Assembly (NCBI GenBank): GCA_945862045.1
Contig: CAMAWR010000010.1
Location: 1-63,987, forward strand
Length of the DNA stretch: 63,987 bases
Source of the DNA: Bifidobacterium breve
Lineage (GTDB): Bacteria; Actinomycetota; Acidimicrobiia; Acidimicrobiales; Ilumatobacteraceae
Reading direction: 5' to 3'
Within the stretch, counting starts at the first letter, position 1, and each line of letters starts with the position of its first letter. The translations under genes and the position numbers were made by a program. This document shows, piece by piece, positions 26,316 to 35,832 of this stretch. The notes beneath the pieces are model-generated. The model searched no databases, had not been told where the DNA came from, and saw nothing but the letters and a program-made list of their open reading frames with translations.

Positions 26316-27297
26316 GATGTTGCGTGCCGCGCAATTGTGTGACGGCCTTGTCACTGGCGCGCTCGTACGCCGCCACGATGTCGGCGACGATTTTGTGTCG
26401 CACGACATCGGAATACTCGAGATGCACGAAGGTCAAACCGTCGACGTTGGTCAGCATGCGCTCCAGGCCGCTGAGCCCGCTGCGGCCACTCGGCACATCA
26501 ACCTGCGTGGTGTCACCGGTGACGACCACTTTTGATCCGAAACCAATTCGGGTGAGGAACATCTTCATCTGTTCCGGGGTCGTGTTCTGGGCTTCGTCAA
26601 GGATGATGAAACTGTTGCTCAAGGTGCGGCCACGCATGAAGGCCAGCGGTGCAACTTCGACCATTCCGCGTTCGAGGTACTTCTGGGCGTTCTCGGCACC
26701 CACCATGTCATGCATCGCGTCGAACAGTGGGCGCAGGTACGGATCGATCTTGGCCATCAAGTCGCCGGGCAAAAAGCCGAGGCGTTCACCCGCCTCTACC
26801 GCCGGGCGCGTGAGGATGATGCGCTGTACCGCTTTGCTCTGCAGAGCCTGGACGGCCATCGCCACGGCCAACCAACTCTTGCCGGTGCCGGCTGGTCCCA
26901 AGCCGAACGTGATGATGTGCTCGGCAATCGCATCGACATACCGACGCTGTCCCGCAGTCTTGGCCCGCACCGGGCGTCCCTGTCCGACGCGCACGATGTC
27001 GGACGTGAGCACGCTGCTCGGGCTTACGTCGTTGCGCACCATGTCGATGACACGACTCAGAATCACGAGGTCGAGCTGCTCGCCACGTTGCAACAACTCC
27101 GACAGCTCCTCGAATAAGCGACGAGCGATCGCCGAATCCGGCCCCGACACATTTATTTCGTTGCCGCGCACCACGATGTTGGTCCCGGGGAACTCGTGTT
27201 CGACGTGGCGCAACAAGTGATCGCGCTCGCCGAGCAACGCCGCCATCAAATGTGGGCCAGGAACGACGATCGTCGCAGCGGGAGGAGCAATACTCAT
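26308..27297 (-). CDS. phoH: PhoH-family ATPase
   Basis: The 329-residue protein has a KH-like N-terminal region (FPGTNIVVRGNEINVSG) and a RecA-like ATPase with Walker A GPAGTGKS (Lys140). Walker B is ILDEAQNTTPEQMKMFLTRIG, followed by VVTGDTTQVDVP. PhoH ATPases are linked to RNA metabolism with YbeY. ATG 27297 is the start; a TTG six codons upstream is open but unneeded. It leads directly into ybeY with overlapping ends. Confidence 0.94.
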   Translation of the reverse strand: MSIAPPAATIVVPGPHLMAALLGERDHLLRHVEHEFPGTNIVVRGNEINVSGPDSAIARRLFEELSELLQRGEQLDLVILSRVIDMVRNDVSPSSVLTSDIVRVGQGRPVRAKTAGQRRYVDAIAEHIITFGLGPAGTGKSWLAVAMAVQALQSKAVQRIILTRPAVEAGERLGFLPGDLMAKIDPYLRPLFDAMHDMVGAENAQKYLERGMVEVAPLAFMRGRTLSNSFIILDEAQNTTPEQMKMFLTRIGFGSKVVVTGDTTQVDVPSGRSGLSGLERMLTNVDGLTFVHLEYSDVVRHKIVADIVAAYERASDKAVTQLRGTQHRD

Positions 27298-27333
27298 CTG
27301 GTAGTTATGCAGCAATCGGTGGTCATGTAGCGA

Positions 27334-27942
27334 TCATGTCGCAGGGGTGCCCATGGCGTCTTTCATAGTATCCCCATCGTCGCGTGCGATTCCCGAGCGT
27401 GCGCGTGTGAAATCGAGCGCATAATAACGTTGCGCTGCCAGCGGCACGAGTTCGACATCGCCAACCATTTGCCCCATGCGCAACATCAACTCTGCCGCCC
27501 CACCATCGTCCGCCGTTTGCTTTGCCTCGGGCAGGTCGAAAACGAGCAGCGCGCCATCGCGGGCCTCGACGGCAAGTGCCTCTTTGGCCAACGCAATGTT
27601 CGCCCCCCGAATCGCCACTGCTGCATCCACCACGACCCACATCACATAGTGCACGAGGCCTTTGCGCATGCGCTCGGTGTGATAGCGCCGAAAGTAATCG
27701 GCATTCAACCAACGGGTGGTCGTGATATCCGTCGCAATCAACGTCATGACGATCGGCTGGTTGTCTTCCCACACCACCCAGACTCGATTGGTGGAATTCA
27801 GCAGAATTTCGTCGAACTCCGGCCGAGTGACGATCTCCGAGAACGGCAGCAGCGGGTTGTCGGCGTAGGCGCGACGGTAGAACTCCCACAGGCGACCACG
27901 CAGCACGGCATCACCAAGACGCGTGTGACGAGAAATGAACAT
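27334..27942 (-). CDS. Uncharacterised protein, possibly GNAT-like
   Basis: I do not recognise this 202-residue protein with certainty. The body, from LWEFYRRAYADNPLLP through NRVWVVWEDNQPIVMTLIATDI and FRRYHTERMRKGLVHYVMWVVVDA, alternates strands and helices in a way that fits an acetyltransferase-like fold. I see no clear acetyl-CoA P-loop. A charged C-terminal tail follows (ARSGIARDDGDTMKD). ATG 27942 is chosen over an open upstream stretch. It is 36 bases upstream of phoH and probably the first gene of the phoH-ybeY-CNNM-SDR transcript. Confidence 0.7.
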   Translation of the reverse strand: MFISRHTRLGDAVLRGRLWEFYRRAYADNPLLPFSEIVTRPEFDEILLNSTNRVWVVWEDNQPIVMTLIATDITTTRWLNADYFRRYHTERMRKGLVHYVMWVVVDAAVAIRGANIALAKEALAVEARDGALLVFDLPEAKQTADDGGAAELMLRMGQMVGDVELVPLAAQRYYALDFTRARSGIARDDGDTMKDAMGTPAT

Positions 27943-27970
27943 GTGTCTCCAATAAGGTGCTCGCACACCC

Positions 27971-28035
27971 GAGGTCATTGACCTCCGCCGCTCTTTACCT
28001 TACTGAATCACGCTGCCGCAATTGGGGATTCAGTA
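27971..28035. promoter_or_regulatory. Two inverted repeats and candidate promoter upstream of the GGDEF-EAL gene
   Basis: GAGGTCA-T-TGACCTC at 27971-27985 is a perfect 7-bp palindrome around one base. TACTGAATC (28001-28009) is repeated inverted as GATTCAGTA (28027-28035), nine base pairs with a 17-base spacer. A plus-strand -35-like TTGACC at 27978-27983 lies inside the first palindrome, and TACTGA follows 17 bases later. The first palindrome looks like an operator over the -35. The second could be an mRNA hairpin or a second operator before the GTG at 28057. The region also separates two divergent genes. Confidence 0.45.
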
Positions 28036-28056
28036 CCGTGGGGCCGTGGTGTTCGC

Positions 28057-30336
28057 GTGACTGAGCGCGCGCTAGAACGTCTTGCCTGGCTGAGTCTGGT
28101 CGTCGGTCTCAGCGCATCGCTCCTGCACATCATCGCCGGTGCGGGCGCGGTGGGGTCGTTCATCTATGCCCTGGCCATCGCCGGGGTAATCGCTTCAACC
28201 GTCGTGTCGGCGCTCAAGAATCAACTTGACCGGCGCATCCTCGTCGGATTTTTGGTGATCACGGCGGCAATCATCGTCGGGCAGATATTTTCGGCTGCAT
28301 CGCGCAGTGCAGCCCAACATTTGGCGGCAGAGATCGCTTTTTTTGTCGTGCAGTCGACCCTCGTCGGTGGGCTCCTGCTCGTTGCCCAACGGCGCATCGG
28401 CCGCGACCCGTTGAGCATCCTCGCCGATGCATCCATCTTGTCGATTGGCGCGTGGCTCATCGTCTGGATCGCCATCCTGCAGCCGCTGTTCGACACGAGC
28501 AACAACGAGCCTTATGTGGTGACCATCACCGGTCTGACGTTCGCCTTGTCGGCAGTCGTCCTATTTTTGCTGGCGACACTGTTGTTCGGTGATTCAGAAA
28601 ATAGTGCTGTGGTGTGGTTGGCAACTTGTGCGATATTGGCATCGCTGTGTGGCGACGCATTGTGGGCCCTGCATGATGCCGAAGTCGCCGAGCTCTCACT
28701 TGCACTGCGCAATGCACCGTACGTGCTCGCGCTCTTTGCCGCGTCGGCAACCCTGCTGCATCCGGGTATCCGACACCTCACCGCCCAGGGTTCGTACCAG
28801 GCTGCACGCCCGATCGCCGGGCGACTCGTCGTCGTGATCTCTGGTCTCGTCGTGCCGATCGCCATCTTCGCCCTCACCGATGCCCAAGACACCCGCGATC
28901 GTGTCGTGCGAACCATTTCCGTGCTGGTGCTGGCCGGGGTGGTCTTGCTGCGCGTGGCAATGGCGGTGCGCGCCAACGCCGACCTGCAGGCCCAACTGAT
29001 TCAACGGGCACAGACCGATGCACTCACGGGTCTGCCCAACCGCAGCCTGATGCTCGAGCATGTCGACACGGCCCTGCGAACGGCGTGGCGCGACGGTCGC
29101 CAGCCCACGATTCTTTTCATTGACGTCGATCGTTTCAAAAATATCAACGACAGTCTTGGGCATGCTGCCGGTGATGATGTGCTCATCGCAGTAGCCACCC
29201 GCCTGCGCACGATTCTTTCGACACGTTGCGTGGTCGGCCGTATTGCGGGTGACGAATTCGTGGTGCTCGACCCACAAACGAGCGGCCCCGCCGAGGCAAT
29301 GGTGCTGGCCGATCGGGTACTCGAGTCGTTCCACGAGCCGCTTGCGTTGCGCCAAGGAGACGTCTTCGTATCAGCGAGCATCGGCGTGTCGACGTACCGC
29401 CCGTCGGTCACCAACAGTGCCGACGACCTGCTGCGCCATGCCGACACCGCCATGTACCGCGCCAAGGAATCAGGTCGAAATTGTGTGGCCATCTTCGACG
29501 AGTCGATGCTGGCCAGCGTCACCCAGCGACTCGCCGTCGAGACCGCCCTGTACCGCGCATTGGAGCGTCGCGAACTGCGGCTCGTGCATCAGCCGATCAT
29601 CGATGTCGGCCTCGGCGAAGTCATCGGGTTCGAAGCGCTCATGCGCTGGGATCGCGACGACGGCTCGTCTATTTCACCGGCCGAGTTCATACCGATCGCC
29701 GAAGAGACCGGCACGATCGTGCCGATCGGCGCATGGGCGCTGCTCGAAGCACTCACCCATCTGAGCGAATGGATTGCCGGCGGTGTCTGCCCGCGTGATG
29801 CAACGATGTCGGTGAACGTCTCCCCACGACAACTGAGTGACCCGAATTTCGTCAACGTGGTGAGTGAAGCGTTGATTCGCGCCCACATACCGGCCCGCCA
29901 GTTGTGGCTGGAAGTCACCGAGGGTGTGATGATTGCCCAGCCTGACCAAGCCCTCGATGCACTCACCAAATTGTGCGATCTTGGTGTGCGCGTTGCAATT
30001 GACGACTTCGGCACGGGCTATTCGTCGCTGTCATTGCTGCAGAAGTTTCCGATTCATTGTTTGAAAATCGACCGCTCGTTCATCAGTGGTGTGGCCGACA
30101 ACGCAGACTCACGTTCACTCGTGCGCACGATTATTGCCATGTGTGAGTCGATGGGTCTCGACATGGTCGCCGAAGGGGTCGAGAGTGTGCGTCAACTACA
30201 GGTGCTCGGCGAAATGCGCTGTGCAAAAGCACAGGGATATCTCATCAGCCACCCGGTGCCACCCGAATCGATCGCCAGCACCGTGGCGACGATCAATGAT
30301 CTCGGTCCGTGGCCACGCACGAGGCGCCCTGGCTGA
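28057..30336 (+). CDS. Membrane-bound GGDEF-EAL cyclic-di-GMP protein
   Basis: The 759-residue protein starts with about eight hydrophobic segments (residues 1-310), which form an uncharacterised sensor domain rather than a PAS. A diguanylate cyclase domain follows with DALTGLPNRSLMLEH, FIDVDRFKNINDSLGH and an AGDEF signature at 397-401 in place of GGDEF. The EAL domain has EALMRW from 526, NVSPRQLSD, WLEVTEGV, DDFGTGYSSLS from 649, KIDRSFI and AEGVES. The phosphodiesterase motifs look complete. AGDEF cyclases can be active, so the protein may be bifunctional or mainly a phosphodiesterase. GTG start. Confidence 0.92.
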   Translation: MTERALERLAWLSLVVGLSASLLHIIAGAGAVGSFIYALAIAGVIASTVVSALKNQLDRRILVGFLVITAAIIVGQIFSAASRSAAQHLAAEIAFFVVQSTLVGGLLLVAQRRIGRDPLSILADASILSIGAWLIVWIAILQPLFDTSNNEPYVVTITGLTFALSAVVLFLLATLLFGDSENSAVVWLATCAILASLCGDALWALHDAEVAELSLALRNAPYVLALFAASATLLHPGIRHLTAQGSYQAARPIAGRLVVVISGLVVPIAIFALTDAQDTRDRVVRTISVLVLAGVVLLRVAMAVRANADLQAQLIQRAQTDALTGLPNRSLMLEHVDTALRTAWRDGRQPTILFIDVDRFKNINDSLGHAAGDDVLIAVATRLRTILSTRCVVGRIAGDEFVVLDPQTSGPAEAMVLADRVLESFHEPLALRQGDVFVSASIGVSTYRPSVTNSADDLLRHADTAMYRAKESGRNCVAIFDESMLASVTQRLAVETALYRALERRELRLVHQPIIDVGLGEVIGFEALMRWDRDDGSSISPAEFIPIAEETGTIVPIGAWALLEALTHLSEWIAGGVCPRDATMSVNVSPRQLSDPNFVNVVSEALIRAHIPARQLWLEVTEGVMIAQPDQALDALTKLCDLGVRVAIDDFGTGYSSLSLLQKFPIHCLKIDRSFISGVADNADSRSLVRTIIAMCESMGLDMVAEGVESVRQLQVLGEMRCAKAQGYLISHPVPPESIASTVATINDLGPWPRTRRPG

Positions 30337-30361
30337 CCGGGGTGTAATAGCGTCGGAATCT

Positions 30362-31198
30362 ATGCGTGTGGCAAACCTCAACGGCCGCGCTTCGCTGATT
30401 ACCGCCGAGGGTTTGGCGATCGACATCGAACAAGCCAGTGGCGGCACACTGCCCCATGAGCCGATGCGAATATTCGACCACTGGGCACAAGTTCGCAACC
30501 TGGCAGCCACTGTTCATGGCGGGGTGCGGTTTGATTCAGCCGAGCTCGATGCACCGTCGCCGGCGCCCCGTCAAATCTTTGGCATCGGTCTGAACTACCG
30601 CGCACATGCGGTGGAAACTGGCGCGCCCATCCCCGACACGCCGCTGACATTCACCAAATTCGTTTCAGCCGTCAACAGGCCGTTCGGCGACATCACCATA
30701 GATGTGCCCACTGTCGATTGGGAGATTGAACTTGTGGCAGTCATCGGTACCGGCGGACGCAACATCCCCGAGTCAGCCGCGTGGGCCGCCGTGGCCGGAC
30801 TATGCGTCGGGCAGGACATCAGCGATCGGCTGTTGCAACGCGCCACACAGCCCCCACAATTCAGCCTGGGCAAAAGCCGTGAGGGCTACGCGCCCTTCGG
30901 GCCGTGGCTCGTGGATGCTGCAAGCGTGACGAATCGCGATGCGCTTCCACTCAAGTGCACGCTCAACGGTGAAGTGGTACAACAGTCGAACAGCAGTGAC
31001 CTGATTTTCACGATCCCGCAACTCATCGCCTATTTATCGGGCATCGTTGCGCTCTACCCCGGCGATGTCGTGTTTACCGGCACACCCAGCGGCGTCGGCG
31101 GGGCGCGCACGCCACCGCAGTTTTTGAACCAAGGCGATGTGCTGGTTTCAACGATCGACGGAGTTGGTTCAATCACCAACCACTGTGTACCTGCCTAA
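30362..31198 (+). CDS. Fumarylacetoacetate hydrolase-family protein
   Basis: The 278 residues have an N-terminal cap region and a FAH catalytic domain: IFGIGLNYRAHAVETG, PLTFTKF, the metal-binding E-x-E at 121-123 in DWEIELVAVIG, GLCVGQDISDR, SLGKSREGYAPFGPW and YPGDVVFTGTPSGVG. The family includes acylpyruvases, 2-keto-4-pentenoate hydratases and oxaloacetate decarboxylases; the substrate cannot be told here. ATG 30362 starts 25 bases after the cyclic-di-GMP gene. A longer upstream frame lies inside that gene and was dismissed. Confidence 0.88.
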   Translation: MRVANLNGRASLITAEGLAIDIEQASGGTLPHEPMRIFDHWAQVRNLAATVHGGVRFDSAELDAPSPAPRQIFGIGLNYRAHAVETGAPIPDTPLTFTKFVSAVNRPFGDITIDVPTVDWEIELVAVIGTGGRNIPESAAWAAVAGLCVGQDISDRLLQRATQPPQFSLGKSREGYAPFGPWLVDAASVTNRDALPLKCTLNGEVVQQSNSSDLIFTIPQLIAYLSGIVALYPGDVVFTGTPSGVGGARTPPQFLNQGDVLVSTIDGVGSITNHCVPA

Positions 31199-31202
31199 GT
31201 CG

Positions 31203-31478
31203 TTAACACTCACCCACAACAAACGTCGCTGTTGCATTTGCGTACAATGTGACGCAGTAAGGGTTACCAAAGTCGTCTCGGGTAGTCGTTGTATCGAGAG
31301 TCGCCTGACCCTCCGCTGCCAACTCAACAAACTCGATACCGCGCAATTTGCCATCAGTGAAGGTTGATTGGCAGGTGTACACCGATTGTCCGTCGACACA
31401 CGCAAGGGTCTCGGGTTTTGGCGCCGCGCAAGAAGCAAGACCGATGAGTGTGATGACGAAAAGAAAGACACGACGCAT
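31203..31478 (-). CDS. Small putative lipoprotein
   Basis: A 91-residue protein with a signal peptide and lipobox: MRRVFLFVITLIGLASC, lipidation at Cys17. The mature part is short, with cysteines in LACVDGQSVYTCQS and later NPYCVTLYA, ending VVGEC, so disulphides are likely. No family is recognised. It converges on the FAH gene with a four-base gap. An AT-rich stretch (taaaatcctactag, 31481-31494) immediately upstream may be its promoter region. Confidence 0.7.
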   Translation of the reverse strand: MRRVFLFVITLIGLASCAAPKPETLACVDGQSVYTCQSTFTDGKLRGIEFVELAAEGQATLDTTTTRDDFGNPYCVTLYANATATFVVGEC

Positions 31479-31531
31479 GGTAAAATCCTACTAGTTGCGG
31501 AGGGGCAAGCGAGTGATTGAAAGTGCCGTTT

Positions 31532-32299
31532 TTAAACGACGGCTGCTTTCAGTTCTGCGACGAGTGATGCGAACTCGGCACGTTCAACACCAGTGAGCGC
31601 CAGTTCATACACGCCGCTCATCAATCGGGCAGTCGTGGATTCGGCGCGGGCCCGTGCTGGTGCAAGGTGCGCCACGTCGGGATACGGCTCTTGATAGCCG
31701 TGAATCTTGGCAAAGAAACTGCCGTTCTCACCAGTGAGCACTGCTTCGAGGCCGTTCAAGCCTTCGGCCACCACCGCGTTGATGTGTAAACAACCGCGCA
31801 ATTCGCGCAGGTACGTCACCAAACGGTACGTGCGTGCTTGCGGGTTGGCCGGCAACGGCTCGGCGCGCAGACCGGCAAAGAGCGACAAGCCGCCGGCATC
31901 AACCGAGGCCACCACTTTTTCGGCCAACGCATTGAAGCGGGTAGCCCCAGCGAAACCAGAAATATGGGCGATGCCCCACGCGTCTGCAGCCCCGACGTAA
32001 CGCGAGCCAGCCTTGCGCGCACCCTCAACAGCGATGCCCCGCTCCCACATTTTGCGCACCAACGGTTGATCGAAGAACACGAAGGCCGAATAAATAACAT
32101 CGGCATCCACATCGCCGAGCACCCCGCCGCGACCAGCGAAATAAAACGAGAACCCGTCTGAGTAGCCAGCCGCCTTGCCGATATCGGCAGTGGCCGGGTC
32201 CAGCATGTACTTACTGCCCAGGTCGGAAAAAAACGGGCTCAGTGCATCGCACAAAGCTGCTGAGGTCACTGGACTATTGGACGCTGTGTCATTGGCCAT
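31532..32299 (-). CDS. SCO6745-like actinobacterial protein
   Basis: A 255-residue protein. The segment around DGFSFYFAGRGGVLGDVDADVIYSAFVFFDQPLVRKMW, read in two halves, matches what I recall of the SCO6745/SalK-like family, which contains a helix-turn-helix-like fold found mainly in actinobacteria and in some secondary-metabolite clusters. The biochemical function is unknown. It lies alone between a small lipoprotein and the glycine riboswitch, divergent from gcvP. Confidence 0.62.
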   Translation of the reverse strand: MANDTASNSPVTSAALCDALSPFFSDLGSKYMLDPATADIGKAAGYSDGFSFYFAGRGGVLGDVDADVIYSAFVFFDQPLVRKMWERGIAVEGARKAGSRYVGAADAWGIAHISGFAGATRFNALAEKVVASVDAGGLSLFAGLRAEPLPANPQARTYRLVTYLRELRGCLHINAVVAEGLNGLEAVLTGENGSFFAKIHGYQEPYPDVAHLAPARARAESTTARLMSGVYELALTGVERAEFASLVAELKAAVV

Positions 32300-32369
32300 A
32301 GATCACAGAATAGACCTGCACATTGCTTCCGTCGTCAGCGGGGTGTGCACTACGCTAAAAGAGCCATAG

Positions 32370-32560
32370 TTATCTCGGGAGAGTGACCTGCACCGCCAGT
32401 GCGTCGTCACACCGAAGGAGCAACCACCCCGGAACCTCTCAGGTACCCGAACCGAGATAATTGGCAACGCTGGAAAGCGGGGAGACCGACATCTCCTCCA
32501 CCGACGGGGAAAAGCGGTTCGCCGCTGAAGCTCTCAGGTACCCAAGACAGCTGGGGTGCA
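32370..32560 (+). ncRNA. Tandem glycine riboswitch upstream of gcvP
   Basis: Two glycine aptamers are visible. The first spans 32370-32460: TTATCTCGG pairs with CCGAGATAA as P1, and the conserved ACCGAAGGAGCAA and CCTCTCAGGTACCC lie inside. The second covers roughly 32468-32560 with CTGGAAAGCGGGGA, ACCGACGGGGAAAA and GCTCTCAGGTACCC. Only a few bases separate them, as usual for tandem glycine riboswitches. gcvP starts 48 bases downstream after GAGGG, so glycine should switch on gcvP expression. The 3' boundary and the expression platform are approximate. This accounts for the 308-base gap 32300-32607; bases 32300-32369 should hold the promoter. Confidence 0.93.
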
Positions 32561-32607
32561 AGCGCAGCACTGCGTTGGCATCGACCAGGTCGGCAACTGA
32601 GGGACAC

Positions 32608-35448
32608 ATGAACTTTGAATCTCGCCACACCGGCCCCGACGCCCTCGAGCGCGCCGAGATGGCCCGACTGCTCGGCTACGCGTCCAACAGCGCACTCGTC
32701 GCCGCCGTAGTGCCAACCGAAATTTTGCAGACCGCGCCCTTGGCACTGGCCCCGGCCGTGAGCGAAACCGTCGTGCTCGAGCAATTGCGGGCCATCGCTG
32801 CGCGCAACACCGTGCGTCGCTGTGTCATCGGTACGGGGTACTACCCCACCGTCACACCACCGGTCATCTTGCGCAACGTGCTGGAAAACCCCGCGTGGTA
32901 CACCTCGTATACCCCATACCAGGCCGAGGTGAGCCAGGGCCGGTTGGAAAGCCTCCTCAATTTTCAAACGTTGATCGGCGAGCTCACCGGTTTGGACATC
33001 GCCAATGCCTCGCTCCTCGACGAATCAACGGCCATCGCCGAAGCCGTCACCATGGCGCGTCGCACCGCCAAGAGCGAATCGCGAACCGTCGCCCTGCATG
33101 ACGACACGCACCCACAACACATCGCGGTGTTGCGCGCCAGATGTGAACCAGTCGGTGTCAAGGTCGTGGTCGTGCCGTTGCATGAACTCGCCACGCTTGA
33201 TGCTTTTTGTGTGGTCGTGTCTCGGCCGTCGTCACGCGGAGTCATTGCCAGCGATGCCGATGTCACCGCCATCATCGAGGCAACCCACCAACGCAACGCC
33301 GTCGCCGTGTGCGTTACCGACCCCCTCGCCTCCACATTGCTCACCACCCCAGGTGCACTCGGGTTTGATATTGCCGTCGGGTCGGCGCAGCGACTCGGTG
33401 TACCGATGGGATACGGCGGGCCACATGCGGCGTTCCTCGCAGCCACCGACACCTTCGCCCGCTCACTTCCCGGGCGTCTCGTGGGCATCAGCACCGATAC
33501 TGCTGGTCGACCTGCCCTGCGCTTGGCGCTACAAACCCGCGAGCAACACATTCGTCGCGAAAAAGCCACCTCCAATATCTGCACGGCACAGGCACTGCTG
33601 GCCAACATCGCCGGCTTCTACGCCGCTTGGCACGGCCGCGATGGCTTGCAAGCCATTGCTCGGCGCATCAGCGCACTCACCCACGCCACGATGTCGGTGC
33701 TGCGCGAACACACGGTTGGCACCATCGCCGCAGGTTCGCGATTCGACACGTTGACGATCGGCGATGTCGATGCGCAGGCGGTGCACACGCGCGCTTTGTC
33801 CCACAACATCGTGATGCGCCACTTTGATGCCCGCACCGTTGGTGTGAGCTACGACGAAACATCGGATGCGACCCTCGCTGTGGACGTCCTGGCCAGTTTC
33901 GGTGTCACCGTTTCCGTCGACCAAATCGAGGAGCGGGCACTGCAACTTGCCATCGCCGACGAACAACTTCGCTCCGACGACTTCCTCGGCCAGGCCGTGT
34001 TCCGCCGATACCGAACCGAAACTGAAATGCTTCGATACCTGCGCCGCCTGGCCGACAAAGACCTCGCCCTTGACCGCACGATGATTCCACTTGGTTCATG
34101 CACGATGAAACTCAATGCCACCACCGAGATGATCCCGGTGACCTGGCCGGAATTTGCCAACATTCATCCGCATGCGCCAGCCGCCGACACCGCCGGCTAT
34201 CGCCAGCTCATCACCGACCTCGAACACATGATGTGCGAGGTGACGGGTTACGACGCGGTGAGCCTGCAACCGAATGCGGGCAGCCAGGGTGAATTCGCCG
34301 GCTTGCTGGCGATTCGTGCGTATCACGCCAGCCGCGGTGACACCCAACGAACCATCTGTCTCATTCCCGCCAGTGCGCACGGCACCAATGCCGCCAGTGC
34401 AGTGATGGCAGGCATGGACGTGGTGGCATTGTCCTGCGATGCACAGGGCAACGTGGATTTTGTCGACCTCACCGCCAAGTGCGAAAAAGCCGGTGATCGA
34501 CTGGCTGCGCTCATGATCACCTATCCGTCCACGCATGGTGTGTTCGAAGAATCGGTCACTGCAATCTGCCAAGAGGTGCACGCCCATGGCGGTCAGGTCT
34601 ATGTCGACGGTGCCAACCTCAACGCACTCGTTGGTGTCGCCAAACCCGGGCATTTCGGCGCCGACGTAAGCCACCTCAATCTGCACAAGACGTTCTGCAT
34701 TCCGCACGGTGGCGGTGGCCCAGGCGTCGGCCCAGTGGCCGTGCGCGCCCACCTCGCTGAGTTCCTGCCTGGTGACCCGCTCGGCCGCGAACCCCACATC
34801 GTCGGACCGGTATCGGGTGCACCATTCGGATCAGCGGGCATCTTGCCGATCTCGTGGGTGTACGTGCGGCTGATGGGCCCCGACGGTCTGCGACGCGCCA
34901 CCGAGCAGGCAATCGTGAGCGCCAACTATGTTTCGTGGCGATTGCGTGAACACTTCCCCACGTTGTACACCGGGGCGAACAACTTGGTTGCCCATGAATG
35001 CATCTTGGATGTGCGTGACATCACGAAACACACTGGTGTGTCGGTCGATGACGTGGCCAAACGGTTGATGGATTACGGGTTCCACGCACCGACCATGAGC
35101 TTCCCGGTGAGTGGCACGCTGATGGTCGAACCGACCGAGAGCGAGTCACGTGCCGAGCTGGACCGCTTCTGTGATGCGATGATCGCCATTCGCAACGAGA
35201 TACGACGAGTGGAGGCCGGTGACTGGTCGGTCGAAGAGTCACCACTGCGCCACGCGCCACACACCGTGCAGGACGTGGTGGGTGAATGGAATCGTGCATA
35301 CGATCGGTCGTTGGCGCTCTATCCACTTGCGTCACTGCGTGGCCGGGGTTATTTTCCACCGGTTTCGCGTATCGACGCAGCCCACGGTGATCGCAATCTC
35401 GTGTGTTCTTGTGAACCACTCGAAGCGTTGGCGAGTACCGAGATCTAG
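32608..35448 (+). CDS. gcvP: Glycine dehydrogenase (decarboxylating), P protein
   Basis: PLP enzyme of the glycine cleavage system; it decarboxylates glycine and passes the aminomethyl group to lipoylated GcvH. The 946 residues form the fused alpha-beta type: the N-terminal half contains FIGTGY-like [15 protein letters not shown] and [19 protein letters not shown]. The C-terminal half has [11 protein letters not shown] and the PLP lysine K694 in [20 protein letters not shown] 32608 is preceded by GAGGG. The frame is open to 32461, but that part is the riboswitch. gcvT and gcvH are on the opposite strand, at 35816 and 39193. Confidence 0.96.
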   Translation: MNFESRHTGPDALERAEMARLLGYASNSALVAAVVPTEILQTAPLALAPAVSETVVLEQLRAIAARNTVRRCVIGTGYYPTVTPPVILRNVLENPAWYTSYTPYQAEVSQGRLESLLNFQTLIGELTGLDIANASLLDESTAIAEAVTMARRTAKSESRTVALHDDTHPQHIAVLRARCEPVGVKVVVVPLHELATLDAFCVVVSRPSSRGVIASDADVTAIIEATHQRNAVAVCVTDPLASTLLTTPGALGFDIAVGSAQRLGVPMGYGGPHAAFLAATDTFARSLPGRLVGISTDTAGRPALRLALQTREQHIRREKATSNICTAQALLANIAGFYAAWHGRDGLQAIARRISALTHATMSVLREHTVGTIAAGSRFDTLTIGDVDAQAVHTRALSHNIVMRHFDARTVGVSYDETSDATLAVDVLASFGVTVSVDQIEERALQLAIADEQLRSDDFLGQAVFRRYRTETEMLRYLRRLADKDLALDRTMIPLGSCTMKLNATTEMIPVTWPEFANIHPHAPAADTAGYRQLITDLEHMMCEVTGYDAVSLQPNAGSQGEFAGLLAIRAYHASRGDTQRTICLIPASAHGTNAASAVMAGMDVVALSCDAQGNVDFVDLTAKCEKAGDRLAALMITYPSTHGVFEESVTAICQEVHAHGGQVYVDGANLNALVGVAKPGHFGADVSHLNLHKTFCIPHGGGGPGVGPVAVRAHLAEFLPGDPLGREPHIVGPVSGAPFGSAGILPISWVYVRLMGPDGLRRATEQAIVSANYVSWRLREHFPTLYTGANNLVAHECILDVRDITKHTGVSVDDVAKRLMDYGFHAPTMSFPVSGTLMVEPTESESRAELDRFCDAMIAIRNEIRRVEAGDWSVEESPLRHAPHTVQDVVGEWNRAYDRSLALYPLASLRGRGYFPPVSRIDAAHGDRNLVCSCEPLEALASTEI

Positions 35449-35475
35449 CCGCGCAGCAACGACTACCGTTGAGCC

Positions 35476-35832
35476 GTGTCCACCACCCCGCCGGCGTTTG
35501 ATATTCAGAAAATAATCAATGACGTTCTCGCATTGTTGCGCAACGTCGACCCGGTGAGTGAGGGCGTGAAACTTGCCGACCAAGGTCGTCGTACCGTTGA
35601 AGCACTGATCGTGGCACTCGAGAACGTCGGCACCACGATGGACAACCTCAATCAAGCCGCCGCACGGGTGAATCGTTTGCTCGACGATGTCGAAGACCCG
35701 ATTCGCCGTATCGCCGGGGTGGCCGACCAGGCCGGTTCGTTGATCAACTTCCTGCCGTCACTGGCCAGCAAAGCAGTGGCGAATTTGGCGTCGAAACCCG
35801 ACCCGAGTACGCCGACTACCCCGACTGCGTGA
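35476..35832 (+). CDS. Small helical protein of unknown function
   Basis: The 118-residue protein starts at GTG. It is mostly helical: IQKIINDVLALLRNVDPV, then long amphipathic helices with heptad-like spacing (VEALIVALENVGTTMDNL, AARVNRLLDDVEDPIRRIA), a hydrophobic GSLINFLPSLASKAV and a Pro/Thr tail. It resembles phasin-like or other short coiled-coil proteins of actinobacteria, but I cannot name a family. It lies 27 bases after gcvP and overlaps convergent gcvT by 17 bases. Confidence 0.6.
   Translation: MSTTPPAFDIQKIINDVLALLRNVDPVSEGVKLADQGRRTVEALIVALENVGTTMDNLNQAAARVNRLLDDVEDPIRRIAGVADQAGSLINFLPSLASKAVANLASKPDPSTPTTPTA

Noticed and set aside
32461-32607. Longer GcvP starting inside the leader
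   Set aside because: This stretch is the second glycine aptamer and its translation has no GcvP homology; ATG 32608 has a GAGGG site.
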